64,000 nucleotides of DNA, from assembly GCA_019240125.1 (NCBI GenBank), contig JAFAYW010000318.1:1-64000 (forward strand), read 5' to 3'. The stretch is from Alphaproteobacteria bacterium. GTDB lineage: Bacteria > Pseudomonadota > Alphaproteobacteria > ATCC43930 > CGMCC-115725. Of the stretch, positions 50,883 through 60,106 are shown one piece after another (position 1 is the first letter of the stretch; each line of letters opens with the position of its first letter). The notes below the pieces were generated by a model. It searched no databases. It was not told the DNA's origin and saw nothing but the letters and a program-made list of their open reading frames with translations. Both the position numbers and the translations under genes were made by a program.

Positions 50883-51977
50883 ATGGCCGAAGGCGAATCC
50901 GAGAGCGGCGAAAAAACTCTCGATGCCAGCGAGCAGCGGCTCAAGCAGGCGCGGCAGGATGGCGATGTCGCCGTCTCCCGCGAGGGGGCCGTCGCGGGCG
51001 TGTATTTCGGTACCTTATTGGCCGTCATGCTCACGGCCGGCCCGGCGCTGCGGCAAATCGGCGAGATCCTCCTGCCCCTGCTGGATCAGCCGGAGGCCTA
51101 TATCGACGGTACTCCGCAAGGGCTGCAGGCGGCATTCGGCGCTGCGATGAAGGCGCTTGGAATTGCCCTCGCGCCGGTTTTCGGCCTGATGGTGGCTGGC
51201 GCTTTTTTACCCTATCTGTTCCAGAACGCGCTGGTGATCTCCACCAAGCGCATCGCTCCCAAACTGTCGCATGTGTCACCGCGCGGCGGTATCAAGCGGA
51301 TCCTGGGCCAGAGGGCGCTTGTCGAATTTCTGAAAAGTCTTGCGAAAATGGCTGCCATCGCTGGTACCTGCTGGCTTGTGGCGCGACCGATCTATGCCAA
51401 CTCGGTCGGGCTGGTCATGGCGGATATCGGTGTGTTGCCCGAGATGATGCGGAATGCCGTGTTGGCGATCCTCGGTGTGGTGACGATCGTCGCGACCATC
51501 ATCGCCGGCATCGATGTGCCGTATCAGCATTGGTCGTATCGTCGCCGGCTGCGCATGAGCTTCCACGAAATGCGGGAAGAGCTGCGATCGACCGATGGCG
51601 ATCCGCACACCAAGCTGCGGCAGCGCAAGATACGTCACCAGCGGCTGCGCAATCGCATGCTGCTGGAAGTGCCGGAAGCCACGGTCATTGTCACCAACCC
51701 GACGCATTTCGCCGTGGCGCTGCGTTACGAACGCGGCAAGGACCCGGCACCGGTCGTCGTTGCCAAGGGAGCCGATCTGATGGCGCAGAAGATCCGCGAG
51801 ATCGCTTTTGCGCACCAGGTCGCGATCGTCGAGAATGTGTCGCTGGCGCGGGCCCTGTACGCCTCAGTTGAGATCGGTTCGGTGATCCCACAGGAGTATT
51901 TCGAGGTGGCGGCAAAGATAATCAGCGTGGTCTGGTCGCGTGCCGGCCGGCAGGAGCCCGCGTCCGAAGCGCCTTAG
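50883..51977 (+). CDS. flhB: Flagellar export switch protein FlhB
   Basis: SGEKTLDASEQRLKQARQDGDVAVSRE..EVPEATVIVTNPTHFAVALRYERGKDPAPVVVAKGADLMAQKIREIA (NPTH site). Confidence 0.96.
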   Translation: MAEGESESGEKTLDASEQRLKQARQDGDVAVSREGAVAGVYFGTLLAVMLTAGPALRQIGEILLPLLDQPEAYIDGTPQGLQAAFGAAMKALGIALAPVFGLMVAGAFLPYLFQNALVISTKRIAPKLSHVSPRGGIKRILGQRALVEFLKSLAKMAAIAGTCWLVARPIYANSVGLVMADIGVLPEMMRNAVLAILGVVTIVATIIAGIDVPYQHWSYRRRLRMSFHEMREELRSTDGDPHTKLRQRKIRHQRLRNRMLLEVPEATVIVTNPTHFAVALRYERGKDPAPVVVAKGADLMAQKIREIAFAHQVAIVENVSLARALYASVEIGSVIPQEYFEVAAKIISVVWSRAGRQEPASEAP

Positions 51978-52028
51978 CGCGCCGGTCCGTTCTACGCATG
52001 TGGAAGCTGCACGCAGCCGCTGGAAGGG

Positions 52029-52039
52029 TTGCGAAAATT
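52029..52039 (+). promoter_or_regulatory. Flagellar-locus motif TTGCGAAAATT (copy 4)
   Basis: In 300-bp intergenic gap after flhB, not followed by an annotated plus-strand gene. Confidence 0.45.
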
Positions 52040-52280
52040 TATGGGTGGAACGCCCAGCGTCGGATAACAGCGCACAACTCGTTAGCGCGATCGCGATCGA
52101 TCGATGTGATTGTCGGCGCGATCGCGCGGTCCGGACGATCGGCTTGGCGGCGTGCTTTTACAATGATGTTGGAGAGGTCAACCCGTTATGGGCATTCGTG
52201 CGCCTGATGGGTTGTCACGCGGCGGCATTGTTGCCACCGCGCGCTAATCGCCTTCCGTCCCAGAATGCTGCGATGCCTGG

Positions 52281-52847
52281 TTAGTTCTGGAACGGCGCAT
52301 GCGCGCGTTGCAACTCGACCGTTACGCCGGCGGCAACCGCGGGGTCCATGGCGGCCAAAACAGGGCCAGCCATGCGCGTATCAAGGCGACGCATGATCGC
52401 GGCGGCCTTGGGGATGTCGAGCTTTCCGAGGATGGCCGCAGCCTGGACCGGTTTCATGTTGGAAAACAGGCCCGCCAGCTTGTCCCGCTCGGCATTGGCT
52501 TCCTTGGTCTGCTGGTCCACCATTTTCTGCACCTCGGCGCGCAGACTGGAGAGTTGCCCGATTTCGCGGCGCGCCAATTGCTCGGCGGCGGCGACCTGCG
52601 CGTCACGCTGATCGAGTTCGTGCTCGCGGCGCTCGAGGGCTTCCTTACTGCGGCTCAGCGCGTCGACCAGCCGGGCATCCTGCGAATAGTCCTCGGGTGG
52701 CATATCCGGGGGGCGTGACTCGGTGTGCTTTGCGGGTGGGGGCGCCGGCACTGTCACGGCTTCCTGCGCCCGCCCAATATTGGGCAGGGCGATCAGGGCG
52801 ATGGCGCCGGCGACGAGCGCTGGCGTGGCCAATAGGCGGAATTTCAT
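52281..52847 (-). CDS. MotE-like / MgtE-N-domain flagellar protein
   Basis: Signal peptide; coiled coil; AGLFSNMKPVQAAAILGKLDIPKAAAIMRRLDTRMAGPVLAAMDPAVAAGVTVEL. Confidence 0.85.
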   Translation of the reverse strand: MKFRLLATPALVAGAIALIALPNIGRAQEAVTVPAPPPAKHTESRPPDMPPEDYSQDARLVDALSRSKEALERREHELDQRDAQVAAAEQLARREIGQLSSLRAEVQKMVDQQTKEANAERDKLAGLFSNMKPVQAAAILGKLDIPKAAAIMRRLDTRMAGPVLAAMDPAVAAGVTVELQRAHAPFQN

Positions 52848-52884
52848 ATCCGTACCTCGGAAAATTCGATGCGGCCGATGTCGC

Positions 52885-53910
52885 TTAGACCGGCCAGTCC
52901 TTGGCAAAGCGGCATTCGCTGACGTGCAGCGCAAGGCGCCCCTCCTTCTCGGCCATCGCGGCACGCAGTACCAGAAGCTCATTGCAGAACACGTCGATCT
53001 GCTCGTCCTGCCGCCGTTCAAGCAGCAGGCGAGAACCCGGCTTCCAGCTCATGACTTCGGTGGTCGAGATCGGACGTTCCTCGATGACTGCCTGCAGACC
53101 GACCTCGGCATAAGGAAGGACGGTGGACAGGTGTGAACGCCAGGCCGGGTCACCGCCATGCTTTTTGCCAGCAAATTCCTGCAGCAGTTGCTCGCGCACC
53201 GGATCGAACGTGGAGTAGGGGATCAGAAAGTCGATGTGGCCGCCGCGCTGGCCCATCGCGACCTCTGCTCGAAAGCTGATCGCGGCCGCGGATTGCTTGG
53301 TAACCGCGGCGTAGGACGGTGTGGTTTCGAGGCGCTCCAGGACAAAGTCGCAATCGCCGATAATTTCGAACGCCTGCTTCAAGTCGGTGGCGATGACTTC
53401 GTTGGTGAGGCGTTCGATAAACGCGCGCTCGATGGCTGTATAGGGCCGGCCTTCGATCGGCACCTCGCGGTTACGGCGGCCGCCAAGCAGCACGTCCATC
53501 GCGGTGGTGATCAGGCGGGGATCAAGCGCCGCCAGGCAATAACCTTCCCAGGGATCGACGCGAAGGATTGCTATCATTGCGGGTAGCGAGACAGCATCGA
53601 TGAAGTCTTTAAGCCGGCAGGCGTTCAAGCGGTCGATGCTGACATCGGCATTGTCGCCGGTGAACCCGCGCATGCTGACCGTCATGGCCTGAGCCAGCCG
53701 GTCGATCATGATGTTCAGCATCGGCATCCGGTCGATGCCGGAAACCACATTAGTGATGAGCGCCTCAAAGCCTCGGCGTTTCTGGCCAACATCGGACTCG
53801 ACCGCGGCATCGCCAAACAGGTTGTCGATGTCGCTTTGATCGAGGGCGCGTTCGGTTTCACCCCAGCCAGCTGCGGCCATTTCGTCGTCGGTGCTGTCTT
53901 GCATCATCAC
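52885..53910 (-). CDS. fliM: Flagellar motor switch protein FliM
   Basis: ALDQSDIDNLFG..RRGFEALITNVVSGIDRMPMLNIMIDRLAQAMTVSMRGFTGDNADVSIDRLNACRLKDFIDAV. Confidence 0.93.
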   Translation of the reverse strand: MMMQDSTDDEMAAAGWGETERALDQSDIDNLFGDAAVESDVGQKRRGFEALITNVVSGIDRMPMLNIMIDRLAQAMTVSMRGFTGDNADVSIDRLNACRLKDFIDAVSLPAMIAILRVDPWEGYCLAALDPRLITTAMDVLLGGRRNREVPIEGRPYTAIERAFIERLTNEVIATDLKQAFEIIGDCDFVLERLETTPSYAAVTKQSAAAISFRAEVAMGQRGGHIDFLIPYSTFDPVREQLLQEFAGKKHGGDPAWRSHLSTVLPYAEVGLQAVIEERPISTTEVMSWKPGSRLLLERRQDEQIDVFCNELLVLRAAMAEKEGRLALHVSECRFAKDWPV

Positions 53911-53918
53911 GTCAACCC

Positions 53919-54416
53919 TCAGGCTGTGACCAGGCTGGTGATCAGCACGTCGCGAACAACATTCGGGCCGAGGAGCAACTCGAGCCGACGAAACAGGTCG
54001 CCGCGGATCCGATCGATTGCCAACGAGCCTTGCACCTCGGAATCGGTCAGCGTGCGTAAGTAGGTGAGCAGGGCATCATAAACCTTCGGCGACAGCACTT
54101 GCGGTTGTGGCGCCTCGGGCCCTTTCGCGATCAGCTCCAGCGCAATCTTGATCCTGAGCTGGCGCGCCTGGCTACCGTTGGGGAGCGAGAGCGACATTTC
54201 CGGCAGCTCGACGAAGACGGGCTTTGGCGCCGGCAGCTCTGCTTTGCTCGCTTCCTGCGAAACTGGCTGCTTTCCAAACAGGCCCGGAGCGAAAAAATAG
54301 GCACCGCCGCCGGCGCCGCCGAGCAGCAGCGCAATTGCTGCGAAAATAATCAACTTCTTCTTGCCGCCTTTTTTTGGGGGCGGCCCATCAGACGCTTCGG
54401 CCTTGGTACTGGACAT
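53919..54416 (-). CDS. fliL: Flagellar basal body-associated protein FliL
   Basis: KKGGKKKLIIFAAIALLLGGAGGGAYFF..VFVELPEMSLSLPNGSQARQLRIKIALEL..LTYLRTLTDSEVQGSLAIDRIRGDLFRRLELLLGPNVVRDVLITSLV. Confidence 0.92.
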   Translation of the reverse strand: MSSTKAEASDGPPPKKGGKKKLIIFAAIALLLGGAGGGAYFFAPGLFGKQPVSQEASKAELPAPKPVFVELPEMSLSLPNGSQARQLRIKIALELIAKGPEAPQPQVLSPKVYDALLTYLRTLTDSEVQGSLAIDRIRGDLFRRLELLLGPNVVRDVLITSLVTA

Positions 54417-54605
54417 ATGGTCTGCCTTCTACAGTGAGTGCGCTGCTCGACCACCGTTTTGGGGCAGCCGCGCGCCCGGTCTTCTCCGGTGCGAATTTGA
54501 TCTAGCAAATTTTGCGAATTGACGCCAGCGAAAAGATGAGATATTCAGCATCCGAACGCCGCAGGTTTTGCGGTGCGTCACTCCTGCAGAAAGCAGTGGT
54601 AGCCA

Positions 54606-56288
54606 ATGGATCTGCTGACGGGCCTGAAGCATACGATCGCGCGATTGGGGTATGCGAAAATCGCTGCTCTAGGGATAGTTCTCGTTGCGACAATATCGTT
54701 CCTGGGTCTCGTCGCCAACTTCTCCGTTGAGCCAAAACGCGTCCTCTATGCCGATCTGGATCCAACCGACATTGCGAAAATAGGTCAAAAGCTGGACGAG
54801 CTGAAGATCCCGTTTGAAGTCAAGGGTGATGGCACCGCGATTTCGGTTCCGGCCTCGCAGGTGGCACGCGTCCGCATGGATCTCGCCGGCGCGGGTCTCC
54901 CTCGCCAGAGCGGCGCCGGCTACGATCTGCTGGATCAGCAATCGCCGATGAACATGACCTCGTTCATGCAACGCATCCAGCGACTGCGAGCGTTGGAGGG
55001 TGAATTGGCCCGCTCCATTGTGACGCTGGGCAGCGTGCATACCGCACGGGTGCACATCGTATTGCCCGAGCGCGAATCTTTCGCCCGCGATACGCCGAAG
55101 CCAACAGCGTCGGTGGTGGTGACGATGGCCGGTCCGGGACGGCTCGGGACGCCACAGGCTGCGGCGATCCGGCTGCTGGTTGCCGGCGCGGTGCCGGGGA
55201 TGGCGGCCGAAAGCGTTTCGGTGCTCGACCCCACGGGGGTGGTGATCGGCGCCGACGATTCCGAGGGCGCCGAATCCGGGCGGCTGACGGAGCTCAAAGG
55301 CGCGCGCGAGCACAAATTGCAAGATACCGTGACAGCACTTCTCGAACCGCTGATCGGGCACAACAAGGTGCGGGTCGCGGCGGCGGTGGAATTGGACAAC
55401 TCACGCGAGGTCGCCCGCGAAGAAAAATTCGACCCGCTGTCACAGGTGGAGCGCTCGAAGCAGACGCAATCGGATCAGGATACGACGACCGAAAGCAAGG
55501 GGCAGGACCCCGTCTCGGTCAGCCAGAACTTGCCGAACCAGGCGGCCGCGGCGCAGCCACCGGGCGACGCGGGCAAAACCACGGCGAGCAATACCCGTAA
55601 CGGGCAGACCATCAATTACGAGATCAGCTCGGTTAAAAGCGAGCGAATCCGCGAGGCAGGCGACCTGAAGCGCATGACAATCGCGGTTGTGGTCGACGGT
55701 GTCGTGGACGACAAGGGGCAGTATCAGCCCCGGCCGCATGAGGAACTCGCCCGTCTGGCGGAACTGATCCAGTCGGCGGTCGGGTTCGATGCCAATCGCG
55801 GCGACCGCGTGACCGTTGAAACAATGCGGTTCGTGCCAGAGCCGGCGACAGGGACGAGCGCCGATGCCGACGCTGGCCAGACGGCGCAGTTGCCGATCGT
55901 ATGGATCGTTGCGGGGGGGGTACTGCTTGTTCTCGTCGCGGCCGGCGCGTTCGTCCTGCTGCGCTCACGTAAGAGCGGTGGCCAAGCTCTTGTGGCGCGT
56001 GACGCTGAAGCAATACCGCTTGGTTTACCGGGCTCGACGTCGCCGCAACCCCTGCCGCTCGCCGCCGCCCAGGCGACTCCCGCGATCGCCCAGGCGCCGC
56101 CTGTATTCAGCCAGCTTGCCGCACCGGGTGCCGACGGTACTCCCGCGGCGAGCCCGGCGATGTTAACCAACAGCGCCGGCGAGGCGCACGCCACTCAGCC
56201 AACTCTCGCGAAGCTGTTCGAGCTGATCGATACGCGGCCGGATGAGGCTGCGGCAACGCTCCGCTCCTGGCTCGCAGGTGTGCCGTGA
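54606..56288 (+). CDS. fliF: Flagellar MS-ring protein FliF
   Basis: VLYADLDPTDIAKIGQKLDELKIPFEVKGDGTAISVPASQVARVRMDLAGAGLPRQSGAGYDLLDQQSPMNMTSFMQRIQRLRALEGELARSI. Confidence 0.97.
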   Translation: MDLLTGLKHTIARLGYAKIAALGIVLVATISFLGLVANFSVEPKRVLYADLDPTDIAKIGQKLDELKIPFEVKGDGTAISVPASQVARVRMDLAGAGLPRQSGAGYDLLDQQSPMNMTSFMQRIQRLRALEGELARSIVTLGSVHTARVHIVLPERESFARDTPKPTASVVVTMAGPGRLGTPQAAAIRLLVAGAVPGMAAESVSVLDPTGVVIGADDSEGAESGRLTELKGAREHKLQDTVTALLEPLIGHNKVRVAAAVELDNSREVAREEKFDPLSQVERSKQTQSDQDTTTESKGQDPVSVSQNLPNQAAAAQPPGDAGKTTASNTRNGQTINYEISSVKSERIREAGDLKRMTIAVVVDGVVDDKGQYQPRPHEELARLAELIQSAVGFDANRGDRVTVETMRFVPEPATGTSADADAGQTAQLPIVWIVAGGVLLVLVAAGAFVLLRSRKSGGQALVARDAEAIPLGLPGSTSPQPLPLAAAQATPAIAQAPPVFSQLAAPGADGTPAASPAMLTNSAGEAHATQPTLAKLFELIDTRPDEAAATLRSWLAGVP

Positions 56289-56935
56289 TCCGCCGGTTCG
56301 TCCCACCACCTATCGAAGCCCTCCGGCCCTGCGCGGTTCCAGGGGAGATCGACGCCCTGGGCGCCATGCGTCAAGCCGGCTACCAAGAAGGCTTTGCCGC
56401 CGGGCAGCAATCCGGGCATGCCGAGGGCTTTGCCGAGGCCGAGGCGCGGACCCGCGCGGAATGGGCCAAGGATACAACGGAATGGCGCATCAAGCTCGAC
56501 GAGCTGACTGCATGCAACACCATCTCGCACGGGCTGGCCCAGCTTCTGGCCGCGCGCAGCGCTGATTACCTGACATTGGCTCGGCAAACGCGTGAGGCGA
56601 TCGGGGCAGCGCTCGATCTGCTGTTCCCCGCGCTTATGGCGCATGCGATTGGCGCTGAAGTACTGGCTCTGATCGAGCAGGCCCTTACGGACCGCGCTCC
56701 GGAGGAGATCACCGTGCGGGCGTCGGCGGAAACCATCGCAGCTACCTCCGCGCAAGGCATTCCTCCCGCGAGTTCCATGCGCTTGAGGCTGCGGCCGACC
56801 CCCGACTATCCGCCCTATAAGGCGGATATCAGCTGGACCGGGGGCGGGTTGCTCTATGAACCGGAGATATTGCTGCGCAAAGTGACTGACGTGCTCATGA
56901 ACACCACATTGCGAAAGGACGAAACCGATGCCTGA
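56285..56935 (+). CDS. fliH: FliH-like flagellar assembly protein
   Basis: MIRRFVPPPIEALRP..GYQEGFAAGQQSGHAEGFAEAEARTRAEWAKD GxxxG-rich repeats; located between fliF and fliN. Confidence 0.75.
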   Translation: MIRRFVPPPIEALRPCAVPGEIDALGAMRQAGYQEGFAAGQQSGHAEGFAEAEARTRAEWAKDTTEWRIKLDELTACNTISHGLAQLLAARSADYLTLARQTREAIGAALDLLFPALMAHAIGAEVLALIEQALTDRAPEEITVRASAETIAATSAQGIPPASSMRLRLRPTPDYPPYKADISWTGGGLLYEPEILLRKVTDVLMNTTLRKDETDA

Positions 56936-57203
56936 TTCAGGTCTGGTGCTGGCCGATGATCGGCTGGCCTCTATGATGGATATTCCCGTAACGCTGACGG
57001 TCGTCCTGGGTGAAAAGACGATCCAGCTCGGCAAGCTCTATGCGCTTAGCCGCGGCTCTGTTGTCGAGGTCGACAAAAAGGTCGGCGAACTCGTGGACAT
57101 CTATGTCAACAAGCGACTGGTCGCTCGCGGTGAAGTGCAGTTGACCGATGAGGGGCGACTCGCGGTTTCGCTCTCTGAAATCGCCTCGGCCAATATCGGC
57201 TAG
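56928..57203 (+). CDS. fliN: Flagellar motor switch protein FliN
   Basis: MDIPVTLTVVLGEKTIQLGKLYALSRGSVVEVDKKVGELVDIYVNKRLVARGEVQLTDEGRLAVSLSEI. Confidence 0.94.
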   Translation: MPDSGLVLADDRLASMMDIPVTLTVVLGEKTIQLGKLYALSRGSVVEVDKKVGELVDIYVNKRLVARGEVQLTDEGRLAVSLSEIASANIG

Positions 57204-57225
57204 ATCGCGCAGAGGAACTGACAGA

Positions 57226-58068
57226 ATGTCAAACCTCCTCGGACGCGGGCTGCACTACGCCGTTCCAAGCGCTCTGCTCCTCCTGTGGACAGCGGGGCCG
57301 GCCGCGGCGCAAAGCGTCTCGCTCAACATCGCGCCGACCGGTGGTGAAAGTTTTACCACCAACGTCGTCGGCATTCTGGCGCTGACCAGCGTCCTTGCGA
57401 TCGCGCCCGGCCTGCTGATGATCGGAACATCATTCACCCGGTTGGTCATCGTATTGTCGCTGCTGCGGACTGCTCTTGGGCTGCAGCAGACGCCGCCCAA
57501 CACCGTAATCATGAGCCTGGCGCTCATCCTGACCGGAACGATCATGGCGCCGTCATTTGAAGCAGCCTACCACGATGCACTGCAGCCGCTGATGAACGGC
57601 GCCATCACCGAAGAACAGGCACTGGATCGCGGCGTAAGGCCGTTTCGCAGCTTTATGGAAGCCAACACCAACGATAAAGACCTGGCTCTGTTTATCGATC
57701 TGGCAGGCTGGAAGCCGCCGGAGCATGCGGCCACTGACCATGATACCGCGACGGAAAGTCAGTCGATCACGGCCACACATCCGGCCAAACCAGGTTCCGT
57801 CGCTCGCGCTACCCGAACCGCCATGCCGCTGCACATTCTTTGCTCGGCCTTTGTGACAAGCGAATTGTCGAAGGCCTTTCAGATCGGGTTCCTGCTGTTC
57901 CTGCCATTCCTCGTCATCGACATGGCCGTGTCGGCCATTCTGATGGGCATGGGCATGATGATGCTGCCGCCGGTTGTTGTGAGCCTGCCGTTTAAGCTGA
58001 TTTTCTTTGTCCTTGTTAGCGGCTGGGAACTGGTCGCTGGCTCCCTGGTGAGGAGTTTCGCCGGATGA
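57226..58068 (+). CDS. fliP: Flagellar export protein FliP
   Basis: LTSVLAIAPGLLMIGTSFTRLVIVLSLLRTALGLQQTPPNTVIMSLALILT..FVTSELSKAFQIGFLLFLPFLVIDMAVSAILMGMGMMMLPP. Confidence 0.96.
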   Translation: MSNLLGRGLHYAVPSALLLLWTAGPAAAQSVSLNIAPTGGESFTTNVVGILALTSVLAIAPGLLMIGTSFTRLVIVLSLLRTALGLQQTPPNTVIMSLALILTGTIMAPSFEAAYHDALQPLMNGAITEEQALDRGVRPFRSFMEANTNDKDLALFIDLAGWKPPEHAATDHDTATESQSITATHPAKPGSVARATRTAMPLHILCSAFVTSELSKAFQIGFLLFLPFLVIDMAVSAILMGMGMMMLPPVVVSLPFKLIFFVLVSGWELVAGSLVRSFAG

Positions 58069-59132
58069 TCGCGACCGAGATGAAACGTGGTTTGTCGCCG
58101 CTAAAGGCAAATGCAGTCCCGGCCGCGCCGCCACGCTCGATTTACTGCGAAAGAGCAGCAATCATCATTATGGCTCTCGATGATGACAGATCGGAGCGGC
58201 TCCTCTCGCAGATGAGTGAGGACGAAATTCGTCGGCTCGGCGCGGCAATGGCAAAGCTCGGACGGACGGACATCGATACGGTGGAGGAGGTGATCGAAGA
58301 GTTTATCGCCCAGATAGGTCACAGCTGTAGCCTTATCGGCGGCTATGAGGCGGCCGAGAAGTTGCTTAGCCGGTTCCTGCCGCCGGAGAAGGTGGCCGAG
58401 ATCATGGATGAGGCTAAAGGCCCCAATGGCAGGAACATCTGGGATAAGCTGTCGCATATTCAGCCGCAGACGCTCTCTGGTTATCTGCGCAACGAATATC
58501 CGCAGACCGCGGCGGTGATACTGTCGCGCCTGCCGGCGCAGCACGCGGCAAAGGTGCTGCGACTGCTGCCCACCAAGGCAGCCAACGATATTTCGCTGCG
58601 CATGGTGCGTCTCACCAGCGTTCAGCGACCGGTGCTCATGGATATCGAGGATGCTCTAAAGCGCGAATTTACCAGCGTGCTCGGACGCGCTTACGAACGC
58701 GACAGCACGTCGATCGTGGCGGAGATGCTGAACCGTTCCGAGCAGGATGTGGTCGATCGCATTCTCAGCGCTATCGAGGAAAAAGAGCCTCAGGCAGCAG
58801 CGCGCATTCGGCGCATCATGTTCACATTTGAAGATCTGCGCCGAATCGAGCCGGGCACCTTCGGGCTGCTGATCGCCGAGGTCCCGCCAGAGCGCTTGCC
58901 CATTGCACTGGCTGGCGCCAGCGAGGAAATTCTCGCGCTCTTCACCTCGCAAATGTCTGAACGAGCTCAGAAAATGCTCACGGAGGAGCTGGAAAATCAA
59001 TCCGCTCCGCGCCGGAAATCAATCGAGGAGGCGCAGTCTGAGATTATCGGCACCGCGAAGAAGATGATTGAGGAAGGCCGGCTCGTGCTGCAGGAGCAGG
59101 ACGATGAAGAGCAATCCGACAGCGATTTCTAG
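58065..59132 (+). CDS. fliG: Flagellar motor switch protein FliG
   Basis: MALDDDRSERLLSQMSEDEIRRLGAAMAKLG..YLRNEYPQTAAVILSRLPAQHAAKVLRLLP..IMFTFEDLRRIEPGTFGLLIAEVPPERLPIALAGA. Confidence 0.95.
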   Translation: MIATEMKRGLSPLKANAVPAAPPRSIYCERAAIIIMALDDDRSERLLSQMSEDEIRRLGAAMAKLGRTDIDTVEEVIEEFIAQIGHSCSLIGGYEAAEKLLSRFLPPEKVAEIMDEAKGPNGRNIWDKLSHIQPQTLSGYLRNEYPQTAAVILSRLPAQHAAKVLRLLPTKAANDISLRMVRLTSVQRPVLMDIEDALKREFTSVLGRAYERDSTSIVAEMLNRSEQDVVDRILSAIEEKEPQAAARIRRIMFTFEDLRRIEPGTFGLLIAEVPPERLPIALAGASEEILALFTSQMSERAQKMLTEELENQSAPRRKSIEEAQSEIIGTAKKMIEEGRLVLQEQDDEEQSDSDF

Positions 59133-59134
59133 TC

Positions 59135-59151
59135 TTGCGAAAATATGTAGA
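59135..59151 (+). promoter_or_regulatory. Flagellar-locus motif TTGCGAAAATATGTAGA (copy 5)
   Basis: 68 nt upstream of motB ATG; 17/17 identical with 46490-46506. Confidence 0.65.
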
Positions 59152-59202
59152 TGATGTACAACATACGTGGTCCCATGAGGACCCTCCCGCCGTGGGCCTG
59201 AT

Positions 59203-60093
59203 ATGACCGGCAAGAACCGCCCCATAATCGTAAAGCGCGTGGCTGCCCATGACGATGAGCATGGGGGGCAGTGGAAGGTCGCGTATGCCGATTTCGTCAC
59301 AGCGATGATGGCGTTCTTTCTGATCATGTGGTTGCTGTCTTCGGTCAGTTCGAACGATCGCGAGGTGATTGCGAAATACTTTACCAGCACCTCGCTATTC
59401 GAGATGCCCGCCGGAAACGGCGTGCTGAATGGCGGGCGTTCGGTCATGGAGGGAGCCGACTCTAGGTCAACGCGGGGAGCATCGAGCCCCAAAGATGCGA
59501 AATCCAAAGACAATCAGAGCAGAGAGGGCCATAGCAGTCAGGCTTCGGCGGCGTCGCCCAACCGCGCCGAAACGCAGCGGCTCGAAGCGCTCAAGGCTGA
59601 GCTTGAGCAGATGATGACGGCCGGCCAGATGAACAGCGCCGCGGCGCATGTTGATGTCACCATCACATCCGAAGGATTGCGGATCCAGATATTCGACCGG
59701 GACGGTGAACCCATGTTCGCCCCCGGCGCTTCCGAGCCGCTACCCCGGCTGAAAGCCATTCTCGCCGTGATTGCCGAGGTGCTCGCTACGGTCCAGAACA
59801 GCATCGTTCTGTCCGGTCACACGGATGGCCAGTTCTTCCAGCGTAACAACTACTCCAACTGGGAGTTGTCGGCCGATCGGGCAAACGCCGTCCGCCGGGC
59901 ACTCGAGAGCGATGGCCTGGCTCCCGGTCGCGTGGTTCAAATCGAGGGCCGAGCAGCCAGCGACCCGCTTCTGCCGCAAACACCGCTTGATCCCAGAAAT
60001 CGCCGGATCGCAGTGACATTGCTGCGCAGCGACTTGGACCGGTCAGGGCATCCGCCCACCGTGGCCTCACCCCAACCAGCATCGCCTTACTGA
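59203..60093 (+). CDS. motB: Flagellar motor protein MotB
   Basis: GGQWKVAYADFVTAMMAFFLIMWLLSSVSSNDREVIAKYFTSTS..IVLSGHTDGQFFQRNNYSNWELSADRANAVRRALESDGL.. Confidence 0.95.
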   Translation: MTGKNRPIIVKRVAAHDDEHGGQWKVAYADFVTAMMAFFLIMWLLSSVSSNDREVIAKYFTSTSLFEMPAGNGVLNGGRSVMEGADSRSTRGASSPKDAKSKDNQSREGHSSQASAASPNRAETQRLEALKAELEQMMTAGQMNSAAAHVDVTITSEGLRIQIFDRDGEPMFAPGASEPLPRLKAILAVIAEVLATVQNSIVLSGHTDGQFFQRNNYSNWELSADRANAVRRALESDGLAPGRVVQIEGRAASDPLLPQTPLDPRNRRIAVTLLRSDLDRSGHPPTVASPQPASPY

Positions 60094-60106
60094 GGAGAAG
60101 ATCGTT

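Noticed and set aside
41041-59151. Sigma-54 (-24/-12) promoters, because the motif begins TTGC
   Set aside because: No TGGCAC/GG element at the required spacing upstream of the TTGC in the copies inspected.
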